The notes below the pieces were generated by a model. It was not told where the DNA came from, searched no databases, and worked only from the letters and a program-made list of their open reading frames with translations. Position numbers and translations under genes: made by a program. From assembly GCA_963720725.1 (NCBI GenBank), contig CAVRGN010000003.1, positions 558,001 through 622,000 of the forward strand: a DNA stretch of 64,000 nucleotides, written 5' to 3'. Of this stretch, positions 8,342 to 16,724 are shown piece by piece (the stretch's first letter is position 1; each line of letters begins with the position of its first letter). This stretch comes from Benzoatithermus sp963720725. Lineage in GTDB: Bacteria; Pseudomonadota; Alphaproteobacteria; Geminicoccales; Geminicoccaceae.

Positions 8342-9364
8342 ATGCGCCTGTCCCGCCGTATCCTGCTCGCGGCCACTTGCCTGGCACTCCTCGGTTCCTC
8401 CGCCGGCGCGGCCGAGGTCGTCAACATCTACAATTCGCGGCACTACGGCACCGACCAGGCGCTGTGGGACGGCTTCACCAAGCAGACCGGCATCCAGGTC
8501 AACGTGGTCGACGGCACACACGAGCAGCTGATCCAGCGCATGCAGAGCGAGGGTGCGAACAGCCCGGCCGACGTGTTCATCACCGTCGACGCCGGCCGGC
8601 TCGCCCAGGCAAGCGGTCTCGGACTGCTGCAGCCGATCGAATCGGACCTGCTCGACGCGGAGATTCCAGCAACCCTGCGCGACCCGGAAGGTCTCTGGTA
8701 CGGCCTTGCCAAGCGCGCGCGGGTACTGGTCTACGCCAAGGATCGGATGGACCCCGCCCAGCTCAGCACCTACGAGGCCCTGGCCAATCCCGAATTCAAG
8801 GGCAAGGTCCTCGTGCGCAGCAGCACCAACATCTACAATCTCAGCCTCGTCGGCTCGATCCTGGCCGCCGACGGCCCGGAGGCGACCGAGGCCTGGTGCG
8901 AGGGGCTGGTGGCCAACATGGCGCGCCCTCCCGAGGGTGGCGACACCGACCAGCTGAAGGCGGTCGCGGCCGGGGTAGGCGACGTCGCCATCTCCAACAG
9001 CTATTACCTCGCCCGGCTCAAGGCGTCGGACAAGCCCGAGGACAAGGCGGTAGGCGACCAGCTCGAGGTGTTCTTCCCCAACCAGGACGGCCGCGGGACC
9101 CACGTCAACGTGTCGGGTGCCGGTGTGCTGAAGACGGCGCCCCACCATGACAATGCCGTGCGCCTGATCGAGTACCTGGCGTCGCCGGAGGCCCAGCGCT
9201 ACTTCGCCGACGTCAGCTTCGAATTCCCGGCCAATCCGGCAGTGGCGCCGCACCCGGTCCTGGCCGAATGGGGCAGCTTCAAGGAAGATCCGCTCAACCC
9301 TGCCCTCTACGCCAAGAACAGCGCCGAAGCGGCGATGATCACCGACCGGTGCGGCTGGAGGTAG
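8342..9364 (+). CDS. fbpA: Fe(3+) ABC transporter substrate-binding protein
   Basis: Periplasmic ferric-ion binding protein of the FbpA/FutA/IdiA family (340 aa). A signal peptide ends near SSAGAAE, after which the mature protein begins EVVNIYNSRHY, the classic start of this family. The adjacent tyrosines Tyr221-Tyr222 (SNSYYL) are the conserved iron-phenolate ligands. ATG 8342 follows GGAG by ten bases. It converges on the gene for its likely permease partner at 9446-11146. Confidence 0.9.
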   Translation: MRLSRRILLAATCLALLGSSAGAAEVVNIYNSRHYGTDQALWDGFTKQTGIQVNVVDGTHEQLIQRMQSEGANSPADVFITVDAGRLAQASGLGLLQPIESDLLDAEIPATLRDPEGLWYGLAKRARVLVYAKDRMDPAQLSTYEALANPEFKGKVLVRSSTNIYNLSLVGSILAADGPEATEAWCEGLVANMARPPEGGDTDQLKAVAAGVGDVAISNSYYLARLKASDKPEDKAVGDQLEVFFPNQDGRGTHVNVSGAGVLKTAPHHDNAVRLIEYLASPEAQRYFADVSFEFPANPAVAPHPVLAEWGSFKEDPLNPALYAKNSAEAAMITDRCGWR

Positions 9365-9394
9365 GCGGCCGAGTGATCTGGAGTTCGCGAACGG

Positions 9395-9422
9395 GACGGT
9401 CGGGCGCGTTCCGGCCGTCTTT
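9395..9422. terminator. Bidirectional hairpin terminator between fbpA and fbpB
   Basis: A nine-base-pair stem (GACGGTCGG / CCGGCCGTC, one G-U pair) with a seven-base loop is followed by TTT on the plus strand. It lies midway between the two convergent iron-transport genes, where a shared terminator is expected. Confidence 0.6.
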
Positions 9423-9445
9423 CCCGGGCTGCGGCGGCGGTAGGC

Positions 9446-11146
9446 TCAAGCAGCCGGCGTCGTCGCGGGGCCCCGGCCGCGTTCCAGCATCCGGCAAAGC
9501 AGCACCACCGGCACCAGCCCCACCGCAACGATCACCAGCGACGGCAGTGCTGCGCCGTCCAGTCGCTCGGTCGTCGCGAGCTGGAACGCTTCGACCGCCA
9601 GGGTGTCGAAGTTGAAGGGGCGCAGGATGAGCGTGGCGGGCAACTCCTTGATCACGTCCACGAGCACCAGAAGCACCGCGCCGATCAAGACCGGCCGCAG
9701 CAGCGGCAGGTGCACCCGACCCGCGACCTGCGTCGGTCCGCAGCCAAGGACGCGGGCGGCATCGGCCAGGACCGGAGCGATCTTAGCCATGCCGGCCTCG
9801 AGCGGGTTGAAGCCGACCGCGAAGAATCGCACCAGGTAGGCATAGAGCAGGGCGCCCACCGTTCCGCCGAGGACGAGCCCCGTGCCGGCTCCGCCCAGCG
9901 ACCGGACGAGGCCGTCGGCTGCCCGGTCGAAGGCGCCGACGGCGATCAGCACGCCGACGCCGATGACGGCACCGGGAACGGCATAGCCCAGGGCTGCGGT
10001 GCGGAGGAGGCGCTGGGCCGTGCCGGTGGACTCCCGATTGGCGGCGACCAGCGCCACGATCGCCACCGCGACGATCAGGACGCTGGCCAGGATGCCGAGC
10101 AGTGCCGTGTTGCCCGCTAAGGTGGCGAGGCGGCCGATGCCGATGCCGTCGCTGGCGCCCAGTGCCATCGTCGCCAGGACGATCGCCGGCAGCAGGAAGC
10201 CGGCCAACACCGGGAACGTGCAGGCGATGCAGGCCGCCCACCCGCGCCAGCCGGTCAGCGTGACCCGATGCTTCTGAAAGATGTGGGTGGTGGTGCTGGC
10301 GAAACGGCCCTGGCCGCGCGCGGCCCACTCCAGCGCCAGAATGGCGAAGACCATGAGGAGCAGCAGGGACGCCAGCTGCGCGGCGGCGGCCGGGCTGCCT
10401 AGAGCGTACCAGGCGCGGTAGATGCCCGTGGTGAAGGTGCGCAGCTCGAAATAGGCCACGGCGCCGAAGTCGGCCAGCGTCTCCATCATGACGAAGGCGA
10501 GGCCGGCGGCGATGGCCGGCCGCGCCAGCGGCAGACCGACGCGGCGGAAGGCGGCGAGCGGCGTGCAGCCGAGCGTCCGGCTCACCTCGAGCGCGCACAT
10601 CGACTGTTCGGCGAAGCCTGCGCGCGCCAGGACGTAGACGTACGGATAGAGCGCGGCGGTGAGCACGAAGATGGCCCCGCCGAGCGAGTGGATATTGGGG
10701 AACCAGTAGTCGCGCCACCCCCAGCCGGTGACGGCGCGCAGATGGGTCTGGAGCGGGCCGGATACCTGGAGAAAGTCGGTATAGGCGTAGGCCAGCACGT
10801 AGGCCGGCATCGCCAGCGGCAGCACCAAGGCCCAGTTCAGCACCCGCTGGCCGGGGAAACGGTACATGGTGACGAGCCAGCCGGCCCCCGCGCCGATGGC
10901 CAGGGTTCCCGCCCCGACGCCCAGGCAGAGCAACGCGCTGTTGCGCAGGTACTCGGGCAGGACCGTGCTGGCCAGATGCGCCCACAGGCCCTGCGTCGGC
11001 TGGCCGATGAAGCTCAGCAGCGCCAGCAGCGGGGCTGCGACGACGAGGCATAGCAGGCATGCGAGCCAAGCACCGCGCCCAGGCACGACAATGCCGCGCG
11101 GCCGTGAAGCCGCGAGCGAAGGCATGGTCGGATGGGCGGTGGACAT
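9446..11146 (-). CDS. fbpB: Fe(3+) ABC transporter permease
   Basis: Double-length inner-membrane permease for ferric iron (about 566 aa, twelve predicted helices). Two EAA-type coupling loops are visible, one per half: EVSRTLGCTPLAAFRRVGLP and ADAARVLGCGPTQ...LPLLRP. The start is set at ATG 11146 (AAAAGGA directly upstream, so spacing is poor). The frame is open further upstream but that part is not family-like. No fbpC ATPase gene is adjacent; the ATPase must come from elsewhere. Confidence 0.87.
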   Translation of the reverse strand: MSTAHPTMPSLAASRPRGIVVPGRGAWLACLLCLVVAAPLLALLSFIGQPTQGLWAHLASTVLPEYLRNSALLCLGVGAGTLAIGAGAGWLVTMYRFPGQRVLNWALVLPLAMPAYVLAYAYTDFLQVSGPLQTHLRAVTGWGWRDYWFPNIHSLGGAIFVLTAALYPYVYVLARAGFAEQSMCALEVSRTLGCTPLAAFRRVGLPLARPAIAAGLAFVMMETLADFGAVAYFELRTFTTGIYRAWYALGSPAAAAQLASLLLLMVFAILALEWAARGQGRFASTTTHIFQKHRVTLTGWRGWAACIACTFPVLAGFLLPAIVLATMALGASDGIGIGRLATLAGNTALLGILASVLIVAVAIVALVAANRESTGTAQRLLRTAALGYAVPGAVIGVGVLIAVGAFDRAADGLVRSLGGAGTGLVLGGTVGALLYAYLVRFFAVGFNPLEAGMAKIAPVLADAARVLGCGPTQVAGRVHLPLLRPVLIGAVLLVLVDVIKELPATLILRPFNFDTLAVEAFQLATTERLDGAALPSLVIVAVGLVPVVLLCRMLERGRGPATTPAA

Positions 11147-11371
11147 TCCTTTTCGGTCGCGCTCTGGTCGGCGCCGCTGTGCCGCAGTCGGCAGTTTGAT
11201 TCCTTGCCCGGCGCCCGAAGCGAACGCTACTCGGGAAGCCATGCGAGTAAAGACGAATCGTCCGAGGTTGGAACGGATACAGACCAATGCGGCACGCTCG
11301 CATCGGCCCTTTGCTCGCGCCGGACAGCGGGTTATGGCGACAAGGAACGGGTGCCAGGTGGAGTGCGTGAC

Positions 11372-11692
11372 ATGACGATGCGGCGGCATCACGACATGGG
11401 CGGGGCGCCGGCGGGGCCGGTCGCGCGCCACGAGCACGAGCTGGAGCCCTGGGAGAAGCGGGTGGACGCGATCTTGCGCGTCCTGCTCGCGAAGGGCGTG
11501 CTGACCCTCGACGAGCTGCGCCGCGGCGTCGAGGAACTGGGGCCCGGCGCCTACGATGAGCTCAGCTATTTCGAACGCTGGATCGCGTCGATCGCCAACC
11601 TTCTGGTGGAGAAGGGTCTCGTGGGCGTCCAGGAGCTGGGAGAGGCGGTGGCGGCTGCCCAGTCACGTCATGCCGAGGCGGGACGGGCATGA
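11372..11692 (+). CDS. Nitrile hydratase beta N-terminal-domain subunit (ScnB/ToyK-like)
   Basis: A 106-aa protein corresponding only to the N-terminal half of the nitrile hydratase beta chain. It starts MRRHHDMGG, like the usual NGxHDxGG, and continues with PWEKRVDAILRVL, the helical region that packs against the alpha chain. ATG 11372 has GGAG eight bases upstream (a second ATG is at 11378). It overlaps the next gene by ATGA. The order beta-N, beta-C, alpha is the same as scnB-scnA-scnC of thiocyanate hydrolase, so this is a naturally split enzyme rather than a broken gene. Confidence 0.8.
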   Translation: MTMRRHHDMGGAPAGPVARHEHELEPWEKRVDAILRVLLAKGVLTLDELRRGVEELGPGAYDELSYFERWIASIANLLVEKGLVGVQELGEAVAAAQSRHAEAGRA

Positions 11693-11979
11693 GCCGCCGC
11701 TTTGCCGACGGCAGCCGGGTGTGCGTGAAGGCGCTGTTCCCGCCGGGGCACTGCCGGACCCCATTCTACGTGCGTGGCCATGTGGGCACCGTGCTGCGGG
11801 TCATCGACCATCAGCCCAACCCCGAGCAGCTTGCCTATGGTCGCGACGGCCTGCCCCGGCTCGCCGTCTATCGCGTGAGCTTCCCGCTGGACGAACTCTG
11901 GCCGGAGACCTCGACCGCCAGCCGGGACGCGGTGGTCGTCGACCTCTTCGAGCCATGGCTGGAAGGAGCGGCAACGTGA
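11689..11979 (+). CDS. Nitrile hydratase beta C-terminal-domain subunit (ScnA/ToyL-like)
   Basis: A 96-aa SH3-barrel-like protein matching the C-terminal half of nitrile hydratase beta. It has FADGSRVCVKALFPPGHCRTP, then YVRGHVGTV, and ends with a VVVDLFEPWLE segment. Overlaps both neighbours by four bases (ATGA before, GTGA after), implying stoichiometric co-translation of a three-subunit hydratase. Confidence 0.82.
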   Translation: MSRRFADGSRVCVKALFPPGHCRTPFYVRGHVGTVLRVIDHQPNPEQLAYGRDGLPRLAVYRVSFPLDELWPETSTASRDAVVVDLFEPWLEGAAT

Positions 11980-12605
11980 CCGAACACCAGCACGACCACG
12001 CCCATCCGCACCGGCCCGATCTCGAGGACGCGCCGTTCACCTGGCACATGGCGCTGACCGATGCCGTGGCCGCCCTGCTGCAGGCAAAGGGTCTCTGTTC
12101 CGCCGCCGACTTGCGTCGGGCGGTTGAGCGGGTCGACAGCAGCAGTCCGGCGGACGGCGCCAGGCTCGTTGCGCGGGCCTGGGTGGATCCCGCCTTCCGC
12201 GCACGAGTGCTCGACGACGTGAACGGGGCGGCGCTGGAACTCGGCATCGACGCCGCCGGCATCCCGATCCGGGCCGTCGCCAACGACCCGGAAACCCACA
12301 ACGTCATCGTCTGCACCTTGTGTTCATGCTACCCTAGATTGCTTCTGGGGCCCTCGCCGGACTGGTACAAGGCACGCGCCTACCGCAGCCGGGTGGTGCG
12401 CGAGCCGCGCGCGGTCCTGGCGGAATTCGGGCTCGAGGTGCCGCCGAGCAAGGCGGTCGTCGTGCACGACAGCACCGCCGAGTTGCGCTACCTCGTGCTG
12501 CCGGAGCGGCCCGCCGGCACCGCCGGCTGGGGCGAGGCCGAGCTTGCCGCCATCGTCACACGCGACTGTCTGATCGGTACCGCCGTGCCACAGGTCGGGG
12601 GCTGA
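11976..12605 (+). CDS. Nitrile hydratase alpha / thiocyanate hydrolase gamma-type catalytic subunit
   Basis: Metal-bearing catalytic subunit (209 aa) that hydrates nitriles to amides or, in the SCN branch, hydrolyses thiocyanate. The metal claw is Cys113-Thr-Leu-Cys116-Ser-Cys118; the Thr predicts the cobalt rather than iron type. Cys116 and Cys118 are the positions post-translationally oxidised in known enzymes. After the claw it reads YPR...PSPDWYK rather than the common YPWP...LPPxWYK; from memory this resembles the thiocyanate hydrolase gamma group. The His-rich N-terminus (HQHDHAHPH) could bind metal. GTG start by overlap. No separate activator gene is seen. Confidence 0.85.
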   Translation: MTEHQHDHAHPHRPDLEDAPFTWHMALTDAVAALLQAKGLCSAADLRRAVERVDSSSPADGARLVARAWVDPAFRARVLDDVNGAALELGIDAAGIPIRAVANDPETHNVIVCTLCSCYPRLLLGPSPDWYKARAYRSRVVREPRAVLAEFGLEVPPSKAVVVHDSTAELRYLVLPERPAGTAGWGEAELAAIVTRDCLIGTAVPQVGG

Positions 12606-12606
12606 C

Positions 12607-13047
12607 TCAGCCCGCCATCAGCTCGGTCGGCAGGAGCCGAGCCTGCTCCCCGGCGCAAACCAGGACCACGGCGTTCTGGGCGAAGTCGGTCGCCAGGGCC
12701 AGTGCGTCCGCCGGGTCGAGATCGAGCGCGAACAGACCACGCTCGGTCCATCGGGGATCGGCACCTATTCCGATATGCGGCAGGAAGCGCACGCCGCGCT
12801 CGGCCAGCGTACGTTGCAGCGCCGCATGAGCTGCGTCATTGGCTGCGCCATCTGCCACCTCGCTCCTCGGATTCCAGCCGGTGACGAACACGCCCGACCT
12901 TGCGCCATGAGAATCCAGGAGCGCGTCGATGTCGCGGGAGGTCTCGCCGATCCTGGCCTCCGCCACCCCCGCTCCGTCGCGATCTAGAATCAGGTAGGCG
13001 GTGCCGACATAGGCGGCGATCAAGGCGGTCCGCTCGTGGTCCAGCAT
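12607..13047 (-). CDS. DUF3293 domain protein
   Basis: Conserved protein of unknown function (146 aa). The family core is clear: a YVGTAYLI start, FVTGWNPRSE, and the closing ADALALATDFAQNAVV, as in DUF3293 members. No catalytic motif or membrane segment is evident. Converges with the nitrile hydratase alpha gene one base away, with no room for a terminator. Confidence 0.75.
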   Translation of the reverse strand: MLDHERTALIAAYVGTAYLILDRDGAGVAEARIGETSRDIDALLDSHGARSGVFVTGWNPRSEVADGAANDAAHAALQRTLAERGVRFLPHIGIGADPRWTERGLFALDLDPADALALATDFAQNAVVLVCAGEQARLLPTELMAG

Positions 13048-13106
13048 GGCCCCTGCCGTAGCCCAAAGACCGCGGCCCGTCAGCGTCCGCTTACCATCGA
13101 GCGCGA

Positions 13107-13134
13107 CCGGCCCCGGGGGTTGCCCCGAGGCCGG
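13107..13134. terminator. GC-rich hairpin downstream of actP
   Basis: Twelve-base arms (CCGGCCCCGGGG / CCCCGAGGCCGG, one mismatch) around a GTTG loop, about 27 bases past the actP stop. There is no T-run, so it may be a transcript-stabilising or Rho-assisted end rather than an intrinsic terminator. Confidence 0.4.
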
Positions 13135-13160
13135 CCTGTCGACGGTCGCTACAGCGGACT

Positions 13161-14882
13161 TCAGTGAGCGGAAGCGCCCGACGCGCCCAGACCGGTCTCC
13201 GACCGGATGTACTGGACATCATACGCGGCCGCCTCGTCGCGGGCGGTCTGGCTGCGGTCGAGGACCGAGAACAGCCAGATGCCGACGAAGGCGATGGTCA
13301 TCGAGAACAGCGCCGGGTTCTCGTAAGGGAACGGCGCCGAACCCGCCGGATGCAGCATCACCTTTTCCCACACGGTCGGTCCCAGGATGACCAGGACCAC
13401 CGCCGAGATCAGGCCCAGCAGACCGCCGATCAAGGCGCCGCGGGTGGTCAGGCCCTTCCAGAACATCGACATCAGCAGCACCGGGAAGTTGCAGCTGGCG
13501 GCGATGGCGAAGGCAAGACCAACCATGAAGGCGACGTTCTGCTGCTCGAACACGTACCCGAGATAGATGGCGATGACGCCCAGCACCACGGTCGCGATCT
13601 TGGAGACCTTGATCTCCTGCGCGTCGGTGGCACGCCCCTTGGCGAACACCGAGGCGTAGAGGTCGTGGCTGACCGCCGACGCGCCCGCCAGTGTGAGCCC
13701 GGCGACCACGGCCAGGATGGTGGCGAAGGCCACGGCGGAGATGAAGCCCAGGAAGATGTTGCCGCCGACGGCTTCACTGAGATGGATCGCGGCCATGTTG
13801 TTGCCGCCGATCAGGTCCTTGAGCTTGTCGTAGACCATCGTTCCGTCGGCGCCGACGGTGGTCTTGTAGAACGTCGGGTCGCTCATCACGAGGGTGATGG
13901 CGCCGAAGCCGATGATGAAGGTGAGGATATAGAAGTAGCCGATGAAGCCGGTGGCGTAGAACACCGACTTGCGCGCGGCCTTGGCGTCGGCGACGGTGAA
14001 GAAGCGCATCAGGATGTGCGGCAGGCCGGCGGTGCCGAACATCAAGGCGATGCCGAGTGAGATCGCCGAGATCGGATCGGTGACCAGGCTGCCCGGGCTC
14101 ATGATCGCCAGACCCTTCGGGTTGACCTCGGTCGCCGCCTTGAACATGGCCTCGGGGCTGAAGCCGAAATGCAGAAGGACCATGAACGCCATGAAGGTGG
14201 CGCCAGCGAGCAACATGCAGGCCTTGATGATCTGCACCCAGGTCGTCGCAAGCATGCCGCCGAAGGTGACGTAGGCGATCATCAACACGCCGACGATGAT
14301 CAGCGCGTAGAGGTAGGGCAGGCCGAACAGCAGCTGGATCAGCTTGCCCGCACCCACCATCTGGGCGATCAGATAGAAGGCCACGACCGTCAACGTGCCC
14401 ACGGCCGACAGCAGACGGATCGGGGTCTGGCCCAGTCGATAGGAGGCGACGTCGGCGAAGGTGAACTTGCCCAGATTGCGCAAGCGCTCCGCGATCAGGA
14501 ACAGCACGATCGGCCAACCGACCAGGAAGCCCACCGAATAGATCAGGCCGTCGAAGCCGGAGGTGAACACCAGGGCCGAAATGCCGAGGAAGGAGGCTGC
14601 CGACATGTAGTCGCCGGCGATCGCGAGGCTGTTCTGGAAGCCGGTGATGCCGCCGCCGGCGGCATAGAAGTCGGCCGCGGACTTGGTCTTCGATGCCGCC
14701 CATTTGGTGATCGCCAACGTGAACAGCACGAAGGCGAAGAACATGATGATGGCCGTCCAGTTGGTCGGCTGCGTGGTGGTGGCGCCTTGAATGGCATCCG
14801 CCGCCAGCGCCGGGACAGCGAGGAGCAGGCCAAAGGCCAGCCCGCTGATCCCGGCGACGCGGGTCGTAGGCGCGCGCCTCAC
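13161..14882 (-). CDS. actP: Cation/acetate symporter ActP
   Basis: Sodium:solute symporter family permease for acetate and similar short acids (573 aa). As in ActP, a cleavable signal-like N-terminus ending at ALAAD precedes the SSF core. The core shows FYAAGGGITGFQNSLAIAGDYMSAASFLG, the family hallmark, split here over residues near 70-100. Start overlaps the upstream yjcH-like gene by four bases. The acyl-CoA synthetase that could activate the imported acid is encoded at 28808-30712. Confidence 0.92.
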   Translation of the reverse strand: MRRAPTTRVAGISGLAFGLLLAVPALAADAIQGATTTQPTNWTAIIMFFAFVLFTLAITKWAASKTKSAADFYAAGGGITGFQNSLAIAGDYMSAASFLGISALVFTSGFDGLIYSVGFLVGWPIVLFLIAERLRNLGKFTFADVASYRLGQTPIRLLSAVGTLTVVAFYLIAQMVGAGKLIQLLFGLPYLYALIIVGVLMIAYVTFGGMLATTWVQIIKACMLLAGATFMAFMVLLHFGFSPEAMFKAATEVNPKGLAIMSPGSLVTDPISAISLGIALMFGTAGLPHILMRFFTVADAKAARKSVFYATGFIGYFYILTFIIGFGAITLVMSDPTFYKTTVGADGTMVYDKLKDLIGGNNMAAIHLSEAVGGNIFLGFISAVAFATILAVVAGLTLAGASAVSHDLYASVFAKGRATDAQEIKVSKIATVVLGVIAIYLGYVFEQQNVAFMVGLAFAIAASCNFPVLLMSMFWKGLTTRGALIGGLLGLISAVVLVILGPTVWEKVMLHPAGSAPFPYENPALFSMTIAFVGIWLFSVLDRSQTARDEAAAYDVQYIRSETGLGASGASAH

Positions 14883-15187
14883 TTGCTGTCCTCCAGGATC
14901 CGGGTGTTGAGGTCGTCGAACGTCGTGTTCGCCTTGCTGACGTAGATGCCGGTCAGCACGAACGCAGAGACGATCACGAACAGGCCGATCGGGATGCCGA
15001 TGGTGGTCACGCCATCGGCGCTGATCGGCGTGCCGAGGAAACCCTTGCCGAACGCGACCAGCAGGATGAAGCCGAAATAGATGACGAGGATCGCGATCGT
15101 CAGGTTGCGTGCCAGCGCGCCACGCTGAGTGACGAGCTCGGTGAATTTCGGGTTGCGCCGAATTTTGGCGTAGGACGCCGGTTCCAT
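14879..15187 (-). CDS. yjcH: DUF485 membrane protein (YjcH-like)
   Basis: Small two-helix membrane protein (102 aa) that routinely precedes actP. It has the DUF485 layout: NPKFTELV near the N-terminus, two hydrophobic helices (about residues 28-50 and 63-87) and a charged tail. ATG 15187 is preceded by AAGGAGG with six-base spacing. Its role is unknown; association with acetate uptake is by context. Confidence 0.88.
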   Translation of the reverse strand: MEPASYAKIRRNPKFTELVTQRGALARNLTIAILVIYFGFILLVAFGKGFLGTPISADGVTTIGIPIGLFVIVSAFVLTGIYVSKANTTFDDLNTRILEDSK

Positions 15188-15288
15188 CGCTTGCCTCCTT
15201 GGACGTAGTCGCTCTGGGCTCGCAGAGTCGATGGTTCCTTAGTAGAGCGCGGCGCCGCTAAAGATGCGGCAAGGTGTCAAGAGGCACC

Positions 15289-15300
15289 CGCACAAGTGCG
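15289..15300. promoter_or_regulatory. Short palindrome upstream of yjcH-actP
   Basis: CGCACAAGTGCG is a perfect inverted repeat (five-base arms, two-base centre) about 100 bases before the yjcH start. A consensus TTGACA -35-like hexamer (minus strand, ending near 15275) lies on its promoter-proximal side. It is a candidate operator in an otherwise gene-free 188-base spacer; the regulator is unknown. Confidence 0.3.
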
Positions 15301-15375
15301 ACAGTTTGACAAAAATGCCGCTTGGTGTCGCACCCGGCCCCATGGTCCGCGGCCTGTGCGCGCAGGAAGGCCGTG

Positions 15376-16149
15376 TCAGGGCCTGGCCGGCCCGTCCTGC
15401 CCGTCGTCCACGATCGCGCCCGAGGCCGTGAGGTGACGCCGCCGCTTGCGCGACCGTGCCGCCCACAGATTGAGCGCCTCGACCAGGCCGGAGAAGAAGA
15501 TGGCGAAATAGAGATAGCCACGCGGAATGTGGAAGTGGAAGCCGTCCGCGATCAGCGCGATGCCGACGAGGAGCAGGAACGACAGGGCCAACATCTTCAC
15601 CGTGGGGTGATTGTTGACGAAGTCGCCGACCGGGTTGGCGGCCACCAGCATGACGATCATCGCGATGACCACCGCCGCGATCATGATCGGCAGCTGGTCG
15701 GTCATGCCGACCGCGGTGATGATGGAATCGAGCGCGAACACCACGTCGAGGATGATGATCTGCACCACGGCGGCAAAGAAGGTGGTGGTGCCGGCCTGCG
15801 ACTCCTGCTCCTGACCCTCCAGCATGTGGTGGGTTTCCATGGTGCCCTTCACCAGCAGGAACAGACCGCCGACGATCAGGACGATGTCGCGCCAGGACAG
15901 CGCGAAGCCGAGCATCGTGACCACGGGCTCGGTGAGGCCGATCAGCCAGGTGAGCGAGAACAGCAGCGCGATCCGGCCGAGCAGGGCCAGCGCCAGGCCG
16001 ATCTGGCGCGCCAGGCGTTGCTGGTGCTTGGGCAGACGGCCGGAGACGATCGACAGGAAGATCAGGTTATCGATGCCCAGCACGATCTCGAGCGCCGTGA
16101 GGGTCAGGAGGCTGGCCCAGATGGCGGGATCGGCAAGATATTCGAGCAT
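15376..16149 (-). CDS. TerC family integral membrane protein
   Basis: TerC/Alx-type membrane protein (257 aa, about seven helices), a family linked to tellurite resistance and manganese export. Acidic membrane residues typical of the family appear in LEIVLGIDNLIF and in VVFALDSIITAVGMT. ATG 16149 is chosen over the frame's upstream extension because AAGGAG lies nine bases before it. No ter operon is present; manganese homeostasis is a reasonable guess. Confidence 0.88.
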   Translation of the reverse strand: MLEYLADPAIWASLLTLTALEIVLGIDNLIFLSIVSGRLPKHQQRLARQIGLALALLGRIALLFSLTWLIGLTEPVVTMLGFALSWRDIVLIVGGLFLLVKGTMETHHMLEGQEQESQAGTTTFFAAVVQIIILDVVFALDSIITAVGMTDQLPIMIAAVVIAMIVMLVAANPVGDFVNNHPTVKMLALSFLLLVGIALIADGFHFHIPRGYLYFAIFFSGLVEALNLWAARSRKRRRHLTASGAIVDDGQDGPARP

Positions 16150-16286
16150 CGGCGCGTTCTCCTTCCACGTCGCTGAGCCGCCTATACTGGCACGACCGGC
16201 GATTGCCACGCGCGAAAGCGCGCCCCTCGACGCCACGGCCGCCGCGCGCTAACGCTCCGCCGCATGTTCGAGCGCGGAGGCAGGTC

Positions 16287-16721
16287 ATGGATGCAACGCC
16301 GTTCCGGCGCGTCGCGGATGGCTTTCTCGTGGCGCCGCAATTGCGGGCCGCGGATTTTGCGGCCGCGCGCGATGCGGGGATCCGCACGATCATCAACAAC
16401 CGTCCGGACGGGGAGGCGGCGGACCAGCTCACCGACGCGGAGGCGCGCGATCTGGCGCAGGCACATGGCCTCGCCTACGCTTTCGTCCCGGTGGTGTCCG
16501 GTCAGATGGGCCCCGACGACGTCGCGGCGTTCCGGGCTGCCATGGACGGAAATCCCGGTCCCCAGCTCGCCTATTGCCGCTCCGGCACGCGCTCCTGCCA
16601 CATGTGGGCTTTCGCGACCGCCGCGGAGCGTCCCGTGGAGCAGACGCTCGAGCACGCAGCCGCGGCCGGCTACGACCTTGCCGGCGTCAGGCCGATCCTG
16701 GAGCACCTCGCCAGCGGCTGA
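16287..16721 (+). CDS. DUF442 (TIGR01244) phosphatase-like/sulfur transferase family protein
   Basis: Small cytosolic protein (144 aa) of the DUF442 family, related to dual-specificity phosphatases and also found fused to persulfide dioxygenase-like enzymes. The active-site loop YCRSGTRS supplies the catalytic Cys and Arg; IINNRPDGE near the N-terminus is also family-typical. ATG 16287 follows GGAGG by six bases. It stands alone, divergent from terC and convergent with the prepilin peptidase gene. Confidence 0.82.
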   Translation: MDATPFRRVADGFLVAPQLRAADFAAARDAGIRTIINNRPDGEAADQLTDAEARDLAQAHGLAYAFVPVVSGQMGPDDVAAFRAAMDGNPGPQLAYCRSGTRSCHMWAFATAAERPVEQTLEHAAAAGYDLAGVRPILEHLASG

Positions 16722-16724
16722 GCT

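Noticed and set aside
15188..15375. Possible small RNA or riboswitch before yjcH
   Set aside because: Only a short palindrome and a TTGACA hexamer; no consistent fold or terminator.
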